55,041 nt of DNA, taken from the IMG/VR virus record IMGVR_UViG_3300023116_000059, positions 1 through 55,041 of that record; one strand, 5' to 3'. Position numbers and translations under genes: made by a program. Shown in pieces: positions 16,301-26,800 of this stretch. The DNA is from a virus. The notes below the pieces were generated by a model. It saw only the letters and a program-made list of their open reading frames with translations. It had not been told where the DNA came from and did no database searches. The first letter of the stretch is position 1, and every line of letters begins with the position of its first letter.

Positions 16301-19300
16301 TTCGATAACAGTTCCTGCAGGAATAGTTGCAACAACTGGGTTGTTCAGAGAAATAGTTGTCAGACCACCAGTGGTAACAACACCACTGATATTTGTATTT
16401 GGTTGAATACCAGTTACACTATCTACAACCTCGTGACCCAATAGTACATCGGAATTGGTGGTAAAGATCATCTGGGAAGAACCAGATGAACATTGAGTAT
16501 TCAATGCTGCAAAGTATCTTGTTTCTGCTCCCTTTAGCGATTGAACAACAGGTGCATATGCTTGGTCACCTCTTAGGAATGTATTAGAGTTTGCAGCGTC
16601 TGAGTTGTTTGCAAGACGTGCTGTTTCAATAACACCTTCAACAATCTGGTTTGCGGAAATTGTATCCGAAGATAGAGATACCCAGTTAAGATCATCGGAA
16701 GCAGAAGTATTGACAACTCTGTTAATAGAAACTGTTTCTGCTGGAATATCGCTGGATAGAATAACTTCGGTGTCTTCAATCTTGATCTGGTTAACAATGT
16801 CACCATATAATCTACTTTCAATTAGACCTACAGCAGTTGCAGTTCTACCAGTTCCTGTTGGAGCGTCGAATGTAATTGTAGGTGGTTCGGTGTATCCAGT
16901 ACCACCAATGTAATTGTTATACTCATAGATCTCAATAGTAACAACCTGACCATTTGCAATGGTACAGAAAGCTCTTGCCTCAACAGCACCAAGACCAGGA
17001 TTACCACCAGCAATTGTGATGACAGGTGGTGAAGTGTATCCTTCGCCAGGATCGGTAATGTTGATCTGGTACAGAACACCTTTTCTGTATTCTGTTGCTT
17101 GAATCTGACCTCGTGTAGTGTTATCTGTAAATGTTAAGTTAGCAGCACCAGATGTAGCAGGAACAGCACTTAGAGTAATTTCTGTGCTGCTGTTGATAGA
17201 CTGTACAGTAATCTGACTTCCGTCATTTGTAAGTTCACCAGTATCACCAGAACCTTGGGTGACAACCCAACCAGTAGAAATGCCCGCAGTTGTTGTTAGT
17301 GTTACTTGCTGTGAGTTTGCATCTAGGTTTGTTGCTAGTGGTCCAACAGTCCCATTTGGATTTCTTCCAGTGAAGATATCTCCAATAGTAAAGGATAGTG
17401 TTGCGGAGGGATTGAAACCAAGATATAGACTTCCTAAGTCATTGTTTAGGATGTAAGATGAACCCTCATCTTGCTGAATTGCAATGTCACCAGCAAGTGC
17501 GCCTTCAATAGCAAGTCTTTCATCTTCGTTTGCAACGGTGAAGACGTTGAAAGGACGCAAAGCAGGGATCTGGTCAGCGGAGATCTTACCAGAATCGGTT
17601 AGTTCGACCAGTGCTCTAGGAACAGCGTTTGTAGAGTATGGTTTGTTGATGTATGGACCAAGGTTGTTGGTAATAAAATCTTTAACTGCCTTCTGAGTTG
17701 GGATTTTGCTGTTAGAAGAATTAGCGCCGCCAAGAGTGTTGGATGCGTCGAAACCAGTAACAACAACGTCTCCACCTTTCAGTTTCAAGAATTCAACTTC
17801 CGAGATGGTAACAGTACCCGTGAAGGTAATAGCACCAGTTCTGTTCTCGATCTTAGCGAACGTACCAACCTTGAAGTCACCAAGTTCGTCAGTACCAGAA
17901 ACGTATACACGACCATATAGTTCGGATACTTGTTCGTTAGACTCAACCTTAGTGCCACCGTTTTCGGGCAATGCATTGTAGTCAGTACCAGAACCAGCAA
18001 ATTCCCAAGTGTGAGAAGAAGAGTTAACAATAGATGGTCTGTGTAGTCTAATTGTTTCACCAACCAGAGAAGCATTTGATACTGCCTGACCAGTTAAAGT
18101 ATTTTTAAACTCTGCAGGTCCACCAGTTCCACTGTCAATAGTAATTTGAGCAGAGAAAGGAGGACCAACTGTTACTGCACCAACAGCATCGATAAAGTAT
18201 TCAATTTCGCTATTTACATTCTCATGACCATCAATCTTGACGATATAGTGCTCTAGTGGTTCACGACCCAATCCATCAATAGTGAAGATTGTTCTACCAG
18301 TAGGAGTAGACGAAGAGTTGGAAATAGTTGCAACGTCAAAGCTATATGCTTCATCTCTGTAACCAATTGCGCGTAGTGCAAATGTACCAAAGTTGGTAGC
18401 GGAGTTGGTAATAGATGCATAACCACCAGACTCAGCAAGAACACCGTCTTCGCAGAAGATAACGAAGACCGAAACCAACTGGGTGTAACCATCGTTAACA
18501 ATCCTATAACCAGTACCACCAAAAGAAACAATCGTAAATGCCGCAGCAACCATCGACTTACCTTGGTTGGGGAAGGATGCGGATCCGTCAAGTTCCAATC
18601 CAGGGAATGGGCAGTTGGGTTGCTTGACTTTTGCACCGTCAACCTCAGCACCGCCACCACCTAGGAAAGAGATAACAGATGAGTTCTGGGTATATGGTGA
18701 TGCTTCAATGATTGGGTAATCATCGTAGTCAGATCTAATTGTAACTAATTGACCATTAGCATCTGTGATATAATTATCGGGATATGTATAGAGATTGGAA
18801 GTGTCATAGAGAGTTCCAAAGTCCTTGGTTGTTGCGCCAGGAGCAGTTGTTCCTTCTAAGATGTCTCCAATTAGATCCATCAATGTTGTAATCGAAGATT
18901 CAACATTCGCACAATATGGTGTGCCTGCTGGATCTGTTAAAATTGTATTGTCTGTAAATAGTGGAATTGGAGTGTGGACGGGAGTATACTGAGCACCAGA
19001 ACCACCATTTGTCAACCAATTTCGCATTGCAAGGATTGCTAGTTCCTTGACTCTATCAAATGCATACGCTGTAGCAGGTCTCTGTGCCTCTGGAACGCCT
19101 GTTAACTGCGCTCCAGTGTAGTATGCCTCAGCAGCGGTAACAGACCCTGCATTACCTCCTAGAACGAGGTCGCGGATCATGTAAGTAATGATGTAATTGA
19201 TATCTCTACGGCACTTCTGTTCGCCTACGGTGTTATCCAGTTCGGTAACAACAAAATCTCCAGTGTTCTCTACTGGGAGACTGTCGAGATTTCCTGCAGA

Positions 19301-22300
19301 AACTGCATCTGTCGCAATTTCAACTAGAGTGTCGATAGCAGATTGAACGTCAATACAAGCAGCAGTATTACCAGAATCGCCATAAATGACCGCTTCATCT
19401 GCTGTACCATAGACTTGAGGACCAGCGGAAATGGTTAGATCTTTTTCATATAAAGAGTTAGTAACGGCAAGTTTCATCATGTCTCTTGCCTTATTGAAAG
19501 CGGTAACGCTCTCTGCGGTCTCACCTACAAGACCGTTGCTGATTGGATCACCATTTTGATCAAAATATTGTTCGATGAAGTTAATTGTAGATGCGTTGCC
19601 ACCAATGGCAAGGTCTGCTTTAACAGCATCGATTAAGTAACCAAGGTCTCTCTTACACTTAGTCTCACCAGTTCCAGAAACACCTGTGTTCTCTGCGGGC
19701 AGAGCATTTAGATTGCCAGCGAGAAGAGCATCAGTAATAATTTCTGTTAGGGTATCGGTTGCTGTTTGTACATCAGCACAAGATCCTGTATTAGTATTAG
19801 AACCAGTGAGAGGATCAGCAGTTACAGTAAGATCTTTAATTGACAATTGGTTTGTCAATGCCGCCTTCATCAGATCTCTTGCCTGATTGAATGCGTAGAT
19901 AGATTCTGTCTCTTCTCCTTCTAGACCATTATCAATTTGTGTTGTAGTATCATCGAAATATAAACCAATGAACTTACGAGTATACTGGTTGCCTTGTGTG
20001 AATAAGTCAAGAGATACTGCATCGATCATATAACCGATGTCTCTCTTACACTTGGTTTCAGTAGAAGCAACAGCAGGATACTGTGTGACCATATTAGTCC
20101 AAGCAGTACCAATAATTTCACTGCGGTTCTGTTGGATCAATCTATATGCATCAGCATATCTAGAACCAGAGTCTGTTTGAGAGTCGCCAGGAATATAGAA
20201 GTCTGGATGGAATACAGCAATCTGAGCAACAGATCTGTCGATGATTTCACTTCTATTCGCTTCAATTAAGTTGACACCATCTTGATATCTGTTTGCTTGA
20301 GGATCAACAGTACCAAACTGCAATGTTGGATATTGTACTTTAGTTAATTCTAGTGCTTCATCAGCAATAAAGTCTCTGTTTCTAGCAATCAAATATGCCG
20401 CATCTAGATATGTACCAGATGCATTATTTGAAAGAACATCAACAAACAGATAGAATAGTGTATCAATTGCAGATGCTACATTTGCACAACCAGTTATGGG
20501 GTCATCAATAACAGTTGGGTCAAAATATCTTTCCACAGTAGAATATTGTGGAGTGTAGATAGGTTGACCAGGCAAACCAGTTCCAGTTCTCCACTTACGC
20601 ATCGCAAAGATGCAAAGTTCGCGTGCATATTCAACGGCACGGACTGTTTGAATAATCTCATAGTCAACGTAATCAATGTAGCTGCTTGTTCCATCAAGGT
20701 AACGCTTAGCAGCTTCAATAGTATGATAGTTGCTACCAAATTCTAAGTCTCTGATTACAGCATTAACAATATGTCCAACGTCTCTACGGCACTTCTCATC
20801 GCTGATAGGAATATTAAACGATGGATATACTTTCTGACCTTGCTCACACTCAACTAAAATGTCTTCAATTTTGACAATATCTTTTTCTGCAATTCCTACA
20901 ATAGTTGCATTAACTGTAATTGTAGCAAATCCAGTTACATTGTTGCTATAGTTAAAACCAGTAACTGTATATGTTGTTCCGTTAAACGTAACAGTACCAC
21001 CGCTAACATAAGTGTGATCAAACGAAGATCCACCAAGATATACACTAAACGTATCATTAGTTACGTTTGTTGTGCCAATGTTGAAAACAGCAAAATGTTT
21101 CTTGGCAAATTCATCTAGAACTCTTAGTACAACTTCATCTTTGATGAAATCAATATTGTTTCTAATCTGTAAACAAGCATCCTGATATCTTCTAGCAATA
21201 GGAGTTGCTAGGTTGAATGTGTTTGGAGAGTTGAGCAAAGACAGAGTAACTGACTTAGACTCTTTTTTTACCAGTGCAAACTGACCAGGATTAAAGTTAT
21301 CGAGAGTAACAAGACTAGGATCGGTTACTTTCTTGGGAATAACAAATCGTCTTGCACGACCATCAGCATCTTCAATAACTTTATAGATTCTTTGTCTTCC
21401 ATTTAAGTAAGACAAGTCTGGACTTGAAACAGGCAAACCCTCAATGAAAATTTCTTGACCTTCTTTAAAGTCATGTGTATTCTGTCTACCAACCAGAGCG
21501 TTGGTATAGAACACAATACCACCTAGATCTTCAGTAGATCCAGGATCTTGGAAACCACCAGAAAATGTTCCTTGCTGAGTAAAGTCGATTCTTACAATAG
21601 GAAGACCCGAATCGTTCTCAGCTTTATCTTCGAATACAACCTCACCTTCCGCTCTAATCGAACGAATATCGGTAGAAACTAAATTGTAAGTTGTAAATAC
21701 TGGATCACCATTTCCGTCAGTACCAGTTTGAATATCATATTGGAAAGTTTCACCAGCGTTGAAAGTACCACTGTTAACTTGTAAATCAAATGTACCTGTT
21801 ACATATGCATCGTTACCGACAGTAGTCTTAAATGAAACTACTAGCAAAGTACCAATTGCACCAGTGTTAACACCACGTACAGTTAAACCAGCAACTAACT
21901 GAGATAAACCTTCGTTGTTTTGGAATGTAACTCTGGACTCATCGGGACCAAAAATTTGATGACCTACTGGGAAATATGGTTCAAAGTCACCACCAGAGGA
22001 TGCATCATATGTGATTCTTTGCTTATCGTCAAAGACCATAGCAAAGTCCCAAGTAGAAACTGGATCATTGTTAGAGTCAACTTTATCTCGATAAGTTACA
22101 CCAATAACGTAGTTCTTATCACCAAACTTAAAGATGTGCTTTCTTGGATTGTTAGGTCTGATGATAACCAAACGTAAGTTATCACCAACGACCGATGCAT
22201 CTGGTGGAATAGAGATTGGGTTATCTTCTACGTAATCGCCACCAGCAACAATAATTGTTTCTTTGACGCCAGGCGTTTGCCACGCTAGTTGACATGCCTT

Positions 22301-23269
22301 TTTAATTGTTCTGACAGGGGCAACAGCAGATCGACCATCATTCTGGTCGCTACCAATCTGCTGAGAAACATAGATTCTACCACCAACGTCATTTGTTGCT
22401 AGATTTAGAACGTATTCTGTGGTTGCAATTTTGTCTGATCTATCGCCAAGTAATGGAGTGATAGAGCGGGGGAAAACACCAGAATCACCAGACTGTAGAT
22501 AGAATGGCTGATTCTCATCTTCTACACGGAAACCAATATGCTTAAACTGTACTTCTCCGTTGAGAGCGATACCATCGGTATGTGAAGGTGCGCTCGATCC
22601 TGTTTGTCCAGTATTTAATGCTTGGTAAATATTATTGCCAGCCCATCTATATGAATCTTCTTGTAAAACAACGTTTGGTACAAAAGATTGACCTGTGGAG
22701 TTGGCAAATGTTTTTAAGTTAGGTGCTCTAAAATTAGCATCTGCAGTAACAAAGTTGTCAATATCTAGGTTTAAAATTCTCGCCGTGTCAGAAATGATAG
22801 ACGTAGAAGTTCTAATAGCACCGTTAACGTCCAGTTCATAATCAACGGTGTCTAGGAATGCGGTAGCAGTAGCACCAGTACCATTACCACCTGTAATTGT
22901 TACAATAGGTGCTGCAGTGTATCCATTACCTGCTTCATCTACGATGATTGCAACTACGGCACCGTTATTGATAACAGCAGATGCTAACGCCTGAACGGGT
23001 TCTTCTCCAGTTGGGGCAGAGAGAGTAACATTTGGTTGTAGAGTATATCCTGCTCCACCACCACCAGGATTGATTTCGATTCTCTCTACTCGTTTACCAG
23101 TTCGGTTAATACCGATACGTGGCAAATCGGTTTCGCCATCGATCTGAGCACGAAATATTTCTTTCTCATTAGATCCAGAACCTGATCTAATAGTTACTTC
23201 TTGTTCACCGACAATTCTTGGCTTTAAAGCCTTGATAATTTCTTTATCGGAATTAAACTGAAAACCCAT
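13328..23269 (-). CDS. Giant tail-fibre/virion structural protein (3313 residues)
   Basis: A mosaic structural protein of cyanomyovirus type. The N-terminus has Gly-rich 'GGxGYTxxP' beta repeats (residues 70-140), then a segment GSDQNDGRSAVAPVRTIKKA and GDYVEDNPISIPP (about 305-360) that recalls parallel-beta proteins. Residues about 825-1455 contain four units of a helical repeat bounded by C(K/R)RD and C(A/I)(D/N)V. The centre has KIPTQKAVKDFITNN, common in marine phage fibres. The C-terminal third has LDADLLDGAQGAYYL, a knob-like WGSWAKVWTS segment and GLGTTDPQAQLHSYAN, and ends with the frequent fibre terminus around SGPITINSGTTVTI. It probably forms a long fibre or baseplate fibre. Exact correspondence to a T4 fibre gene cannot be settled. 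A CTAAATA box lies about 41 bases upstream. Confidence 0.82.
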   Translation of the reverse strand: MGFQFNSDKEIIKALKPRIVGEQEVTIRSGSGSNEKEIFRAQIDGETDLPRIGINRTGKRVERIEINPGGGGAGYTLQPNVTLSAPTGEEPVQALASAVINNGAVVAIIVDEAGNGYTAAPIVTITGGNGTGATATAFLDTVDYELDVNGAIRTSTSIISDTARILNLDIDNFVTADANFRAPNLKTFANSTGQSFVPNVVLQEDSYRWAGNNIYQALNTGQTGSSAPSHTDGIALNGEVQFKHIGFRVEDENQPFYLQSGDSGVFPRSITPLLGDRSDKIATTEYVLNLATNDVGGRIYVSQQIGSDQNDGRSAVAPVRTIKKACQLAWQTPGVKETIIVAGGDYVEDNPISIPPDASVVGDNLRLVIIRPNNPRKHIFKFGDKNYVIGVTYRDKVDSNNDPVSTWDFAMVFDDKQRITYDASSGGDFEPYFPVGHQIFGPDESRVTFQNNEGLSQLVAGLTVRGVNTGAIGTLLVVSFKTTVGNDAYVTGTFDLQVNSGTFNAGETFQYDIQTGTDGNGDPVFTTYNLVSTDIRSIRAEGEVVFEDKAENDSGLPIVRIDFTQQGTFSGGFQDPGSTEDLGGIVFYTNALVGRQNTHDFKEGQEIFIEGLPVSSPDLSYLNGRQRIYKVIEDADGRARRFVIPKKVTDPSLVTLDNFNPGQFALVKKESKSVTLSLLNSPNTFNLATPIARRYQDACLQIRNNIDFIKDEVVLRVLDEFAKKHFAVFNIGTTNVTNDTFSVYLGGSSFDHTYVSGGTVTFNGTTYTVTGFNYSNNVTGFATITVNATIVGIAEKDIVKIEDILVECEQGQKVYPSFNIPISDEKCRRDVGHIVNAVIRDLEFGSNYHTIEAAKRYLDGTSSYIDYVDYEIIQTVRAVEYARELCIFAMRKWRTGTGLPGQPIYTPQYSTVERYFDPTVIDDPITGCANVASAIDTLFYLFVDVLSNNASGTYLDAAYLIARNRDFIADEALELTKVQYPTLQFGTVDPQANRYQDGVNLIEANRSEIIDRSVAQIAVFHPDFYIPGDSQTDSGSRYADAYRLIQQNRSEIIGTAWTNMVTQYPAVASTETKCKRDIGYMIDAVSLDLFTQGNQYTRKFIGLYFDDTTTQIDNGLEGEETESIYAFNQARDLMKAALTNQLSIKDLTVTADPLTGSNTNTGSCADVQTATDTLTEIITDALLAGNLNALPAENTGVSGTGETKCKRDLGYLIDAVKADLAIGGNASTINFIEQYFDQNGDPISNGLVGETAESVTAFNKARDMMKLAVTNSLYEKDLTISAGPQVYGTADEAVIYGDSGNTAACIDVQSAIDTLVEIATDAVSAGNLDSLPVENTGDFVVTELDNTVGEQKCRRDINYIITYMIRDLVLGGNAGSVTAAEAYYTGAQLTGVPEAQRPATAYAFDRVKELAILAMRNWLTNGGSGAQYTPVHTPIPLFTDNTILTDPAGTPYCANVESSITTLMDLIGDILEGTTAPGATTKDFGTLYDTSNLYTYPDNYITDANGQLVTIRSDYDDYPIIEASPYTQNSSVISFLGGGGAEVDGAKVKQPNCPFPGLELDGSASFPNQGKSMVAAAFTIVSFGGTGYRIVNDGYTQLVSVFVIFCEDGVLAESGGYASITNSATNFGTFALRAIGYRDEAYSFDVATISNSSSTPTGRTIFTIDGLGREPLEHYIVKIDGHENVNSEIEYFIDAVGAVTVGPPFSAQITIDSGTGGPAEFKNTLTGQAVSNASLVGETIRLHRPSIVNSSSHTWEFAGSGTDYNALPENGGTKVESNEQVSELYGRVYVSGTDELGDFKVGTFAKIENRTGAITFTGTVTISEVEFLKLKGGDVVVTGFDASNTLGGANSSNSKIPTQKAVKDFITNNLGPYINKPYSTNAVPRALVELTDSGKISADQIPALRPFNVFTVANEDERLAIEGALAGDIAIQQDEGSSYILNNDLGSLYLGFNPSATLSFTIGDIFTGRNPNGTVGPLATNLDANSQQVTLTTTAGISTGWVVTQGSGDTGELTNDGSQITVQSINSSTEITLSAVPATSGAANLTFTDNTTRGQIQATEYRKGVLYQINITDPGEGYTSPPVITIAGGNPGLGAVEARAFCTIANGQVVTIEIYEYNNYIGGTGYTEPPTITFDAPTGTGRTATAVGLIESRLYGDIVNQIKIEDTEVILSSDIPAETVSINRVVNTSASDDLNWVSLSSDTISANQIVEGVIETARLANNSDAANSNTFLRGDQAYAPVVQSLKGAETRYFAALNTQCSSGSSQMIFTTNSDVLLGHEVVDSVTGIQPNTNISGVVTTGGLTTISLNNPVVATIPAGTVIEFERGASPLKFESTYTVGNFIDSIIIANGGLGFTSGQYYNVPLTGGTGSGLRVNIVVTNQVVTDVAISSGGAGYTSDFTVTTSPAEIGSGSQLVLQAKVSTVNKQYANVAVDLDRVTDATISSDLYGTLGVARFFKSQFNIGTAGNGSIQLKTGADSGLDADLLDGAQGAYYLNASNLNAGTVNPDRMSGTYDISISGQSGSTIRMITGTGNPNDNSLPNTFSEGIIAQTRYNTADGLSDGGARHLSLTIRNGGSSFDSTYGGIRQLAFTDNDNMWIRGSGTNVTAWGSWAKVWTSLNDYSAGGEQGPNAFRLANKQGEWYQNALNMNYGTLSDNRLPTYQDEKAFQDAIEVRETTGLPRFNVYISGIILNATPFLPGLVVNLYNANSQGVGTILITNLTTFNDTDNFNDYTILTGTLTTGSFDGEQGKALTIGTASNRVNFQDYTRDVSGTFQVSRLESDNGVAKLYMGRTDGAASSPAIYFRSSQVAATTYNSAIVATGGNASNGSGTLDAQVVDSNGFTVNGGTVWNSGNTVFNTTNVASTYNAQGEFILRSAVVRDQNGNFAAGTITASLTGAASLNVLKAGDVMTGTLELTGAGSNLIVSGTTGLTGNVTMTNDLNVDSGTLYVDSADNRVGLGTTDPQAQLHSYANVSNGDIWTAARFETLRGDFTAVPGGIQLMFKNQDGNNNTNEAYLKVVSVNDTDYGDNDEANSNFIFRMTDGGTANDRVIFTGDGRVGIKTMNPTSNLSVNGSMNATTIVADTSLTIQDAADNTGAPLYFRGASGFRNFRIGNQLNADDVFEITPSATNGATDWQSVPAISVKGSTKQVAINTSSFQGNDPEDNTLRTYQLNIEGDVNFNGQLFQNNAEFVTSRWTEAANELDIYRASKVWINPDPTASGFTGNPTYSLQVSGSLGVNGASFADGTNTLVYYANGDKQYLDSYGVFKSNRNTVSENVTVPAGTNALSSGPITINSGTTVTIDSGAAWSVV
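13378..13385 (-). promoter_or_regulatory. TATAAATA box inside the fibre gene 3' end
   Basis: An exact late octamer on the minus strand in a small palindrome (CACTATAAATAGTG), 54-61 bases before adhesin D. It lies within coding sequence, so it may be chance. Confidence 0.4.
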
Positions 23270-23309
23270 TTTTTATCCAGCCCCAGCCGTAGTTTTATAT
23301 GCTCGTTTA

Positions 23310-23316
23310 TATTTAG
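23310..23316 (-). promoter_or_regulatory. Late promoter box CTAAATA before the giant fibre gene
   Basis: Lies in the 49-base gap between the 169-residue gene and the giant fibre gene, about 41 bases before the latter's ATG. Confidence 0.45.
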
Positions 23317-23318
23317 TG

Positions 23319-23828
23319 TCAGGCCCATGCAACACTGACAACTTCAACTACAGCAAGCCATTTAATTGATGTAGTTGTACCACCTCTCACGGTAGAATAA
23401 CTAAATTTGTTTGCTGCACCATCGTCAAATGGTTGAACAGTCCAACTCTCTCCAACTGGAATATTATCTCTGATAATTGTTTCCAAACTAGAAATAGTAT
23501 CAACTTGTCCCGATGCATCATTAGTAACACAATTTTCAAACTTTGCTACAAACGTACCAGAATTTGTTGTGTTTACAGCGATAATCTGTGCGGTAATAAA
23601 ATTGATAGATGATTGTGGTAAATCAATTTGATCTCCAACTAAATTCACGGAAAGAATTGCAGTATTCGTTCCTCTTAAAATATATCGTGTTGATTTTGAA
23701 TCGGTATAAAACTGATTCTTTAACTCAAAAGTATGGATGTTTCTCGCATTGTAATCATGCGACAACATCTCAACATCACCAATTGAGAATCCCCCAAGGG
23801 AGTCAAATGTCTTTAAACTTCCTGCCAT
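23319..23828 (-). CDS. Small virion-associated protein, function unknown
   Basis: A 169-residue strand-rich protein starting MAGSLKTFDSLGGFSIG. It sits between two fibre genes: its stop codon precedes the giant fibre gene and its ATG follows the 1268-residue gene stop codon after one base. Sequence features include a central NTTNSGTFVAKFENCVTNDA and a C-terminal hydrophobic strand IKWLAVVEVVSVAWA. From memory a protein of this type accompanies fibre genes in cyanophages, which suggests a structural or fibre-attachment role. No named domain is recognised. Confidence 0.72.
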   Translation of the reverse strand: MAGSLKTFDSLGGFSIGDVEMLSHDYNARNIHTFELKNQFYTDSKSTRYILRGTNTAILSVNLVGDQIDLPQSSINFITAQIIAVNTTNSGTFVAKFENCVTNDASGQVDTISSLETIIRDNIPVGESWTVQPFDDGAANKFSYSTVRGGTTTSIKWLAVVEVVSVAWA

Positions 23829-23829
23829 T

Positions 23830-26800
23830 TTACTTCTTCTGGTTGTAAGAAACTACGTTAATGTTAACAACATCATTAGTTGCAAGATCATCATGTAGAG
23901 TAAATGTCACTCTTGCATTGAACAGGGAGTCAATGTCAAAGGTAGCATGAATTAGATCAGCACCTGTTTTAATGTTACCGTATTCACTAAAATATACGGT
24001 TCCACTCTTATCTATGACAGCAAACTCGATAAACTCTTTGTCACCTGTGGTTGTATTATGTGCCACACAATAAACTTTAGCAGACTCTTCTGTGTTAACA
24101 TTATAAAGAGTTGCTGCACCTACATCTGCTGTGTCCTTGACTAAAGGAATATCAACTGTAGAAATTCTCAAATCATTATATTCAATAGTCTTCAGATCAG
24201 TGTCAAATAATTTGACCATCTCTGGAGTACCACTTCCAAATCCTAGGTTATAATAGATATCACCCAAGGAATCTAATCTTAGGAGAGGATCTACATTGAG
24301 TCCAGCAGATAGACCAAAATCTAGTTGACTCTTAGTTGTATGTAAGAATGCACTGGAAGTTAAGTGCTCAAAAGTGGAAGTATTATTATCTAGAGTGATT
24401 CTATTTCCTGTTAAATTGAAATCTCCGTTTGTTGATACAAATGTATCAATATCAAATTCGATATCATTTTCTTGTACTCTTAGAGTGTTTACTCCATTGT
24501 TGTAGAAGAACAGTGTATCTTCATCTGATCCTGGAGATTGTTCTGCTTTAATCTCGGTATCTTGGTCGATATCTTTTACACCACCAAGACCACCCCACTG
24601 GTTTCCGTTATAACCTTCAAACTGACTATCTGAAGTATTGTATCTAATGGAACCCTGAATAGCAGCACCACGCTCATCTCCATTACCAACTGGAATTACG
24701 AGAGAAGAAACTGCATCACATGTAATTTTTTGTCCTGTATTTGGTTGAAGAACAAGATCACTTACTGTAGTTGTAATTTTGTTTTCAAATAATTTTAGAT
24801 CATTGTTAATTAATACAGGAAGATCTCCTTGGGGTCCAATTCTAAGTTCTGTACATTCATCAACAATTAATGGGTTTACTGCAAATGCATACCAAGTTAA
24901 GAGGGCAGTGTTATTTGACTGTTCTCCTTCGGTATGCTCTGGCGCATTACCATCAGTTGCAGTAACACCAGAACCAGTTACTTCATACAGATTGTTTCTG
25001 TACTTGAGATATTGACCTGCGCTTACTGGTGTGTTTGCTGCCCAATTGCTATACGCAGGGACAGTTGGATTCAATGCACGTACTTTATTGACTTCATAAA
25101 ACTCCATCCAGAACGGAGTGAAGCGCATTGTAATCTTACTATCATTGTAGAAACGTAAGATGTTATCGTTTACGCCAACTTCTAGTTCTGCGGTAATAGT
25201 CGTGTTGCCATCTAGGTCACGAACACCACCCAGAGAAGACCATTGCCCAGTGTCTTCGGAATAACCTTCATACTGCTGTGTGGTGGTATTAAATCTAATA
25301 GCACCATCCTCTACAATACCAACGCCTGGTCTTTGTGCTGTTGTACCAGAAGGAATAACAAATGCTGTCAGAGCATCACACTTCGCAACTCTGTTAGCGG
25401 GAGGGGTAAACAACAAATCATTAGATCCAGTTGTAGAAATGTTATTGTCTACAATGGTTAAAATATCTTTGATGTTAAATTTAAAGTCAGTTCTAATTTC
25501 ACCTGCTGTTAAGAAGTCTCCAGAACTTGTTTGAATATTTGCTTCTGTTCCAAAGTTTACAAATGCACCTGTTAACTGTACGTTACCAGATCCAGATGTA
25601 ATTTCGATAGTATTATCGTCAGTATATAAAGCAGACTTGACTTCTTCTGCAATTAGATCTGTGGTATTTGTTGTGGTGGTATTTACAGTTTCAACGTTAA
25701 CAGTATCACCAGTAATAGCAGCAACGTTAATGTTACCAGTTGCAACATCACCAGTTACTACATCTTCGGAAATAATATTAGAAACACCAATTTCAAATCC
25801 ACTACCAAAAGTTTTTGGATTATTATAATTTACTGTAATAACAGACTGACCTGACATATATGGGTGGTCAGTACAGAAATAGTAAAGAGTTGATGGTGTA
25901 GAATCTGTAGGAACAATTCTTACAGTTTCACTTCCATATTCAACTTCATTTCCTTCGTATAAAGCACCTCTAATAATACATGGTGTTGCACCAGCCTGAG
26001 TGGGAAACTCAGACATAGTAATTACATTTCCATTAATTGCTTCTACAACAGCTCCTTCTGCAAATTGACCAGAATCAGTAACAACAACACTGGTATCGAC
26101 AATAACTTCCATACCAACTAATACACCAGATGCATTAGTTACTGTAATATCTTTAGATGCTACATCTAGATTTACAGTTTCAACTACAGGTTGAGTCCAA
26201 TAACCACCTTGGTGAATAGAGAATCTGAATGGATGTCCACTGGCACCACTTACATCAAAATCATATGTGTTACTCTTGTATAGTAATAGATCTGGGTAAA
26301 TTACAGCACCATTTCCATCATCAATATCGATGGTATATCTGTTTACGTTGTCTGACGTATCAACGGTAGCAATTGTAGCACCACCGCTTGTGGTAGAAAT
26401 TGTATTTCCAGATCCAGCACTTCCAGATATACTTTCTACAACAATAAAATCAACTAACGATCCATCTAAAACAACTTCTCTAACTAAAATTTCAGACGCA
26501 TCTCCACCAGGACCATTAGGATCAGTTGCAAATAACGTTTGTCCAACAAAGAATGTACCAGCAGCAATATTAGTTGTAAATGTTAACTGGTTTAAACTTA
26601 TCGTAGATACGACATAATCAAATGGAATTGTTAGGTCTAGATTATTAACACCAATTATGTCTCCTACATCATATCCATTGCCAGCAGCATTAACAGAGAC
26701 GCTGGTGACGACACCAGCTTTATCAATTGTAAAATTATATCCATTACCATTTGATCCCCATGGAGCATCAACATCAAAGTTGACACTACCACCAGCATCA

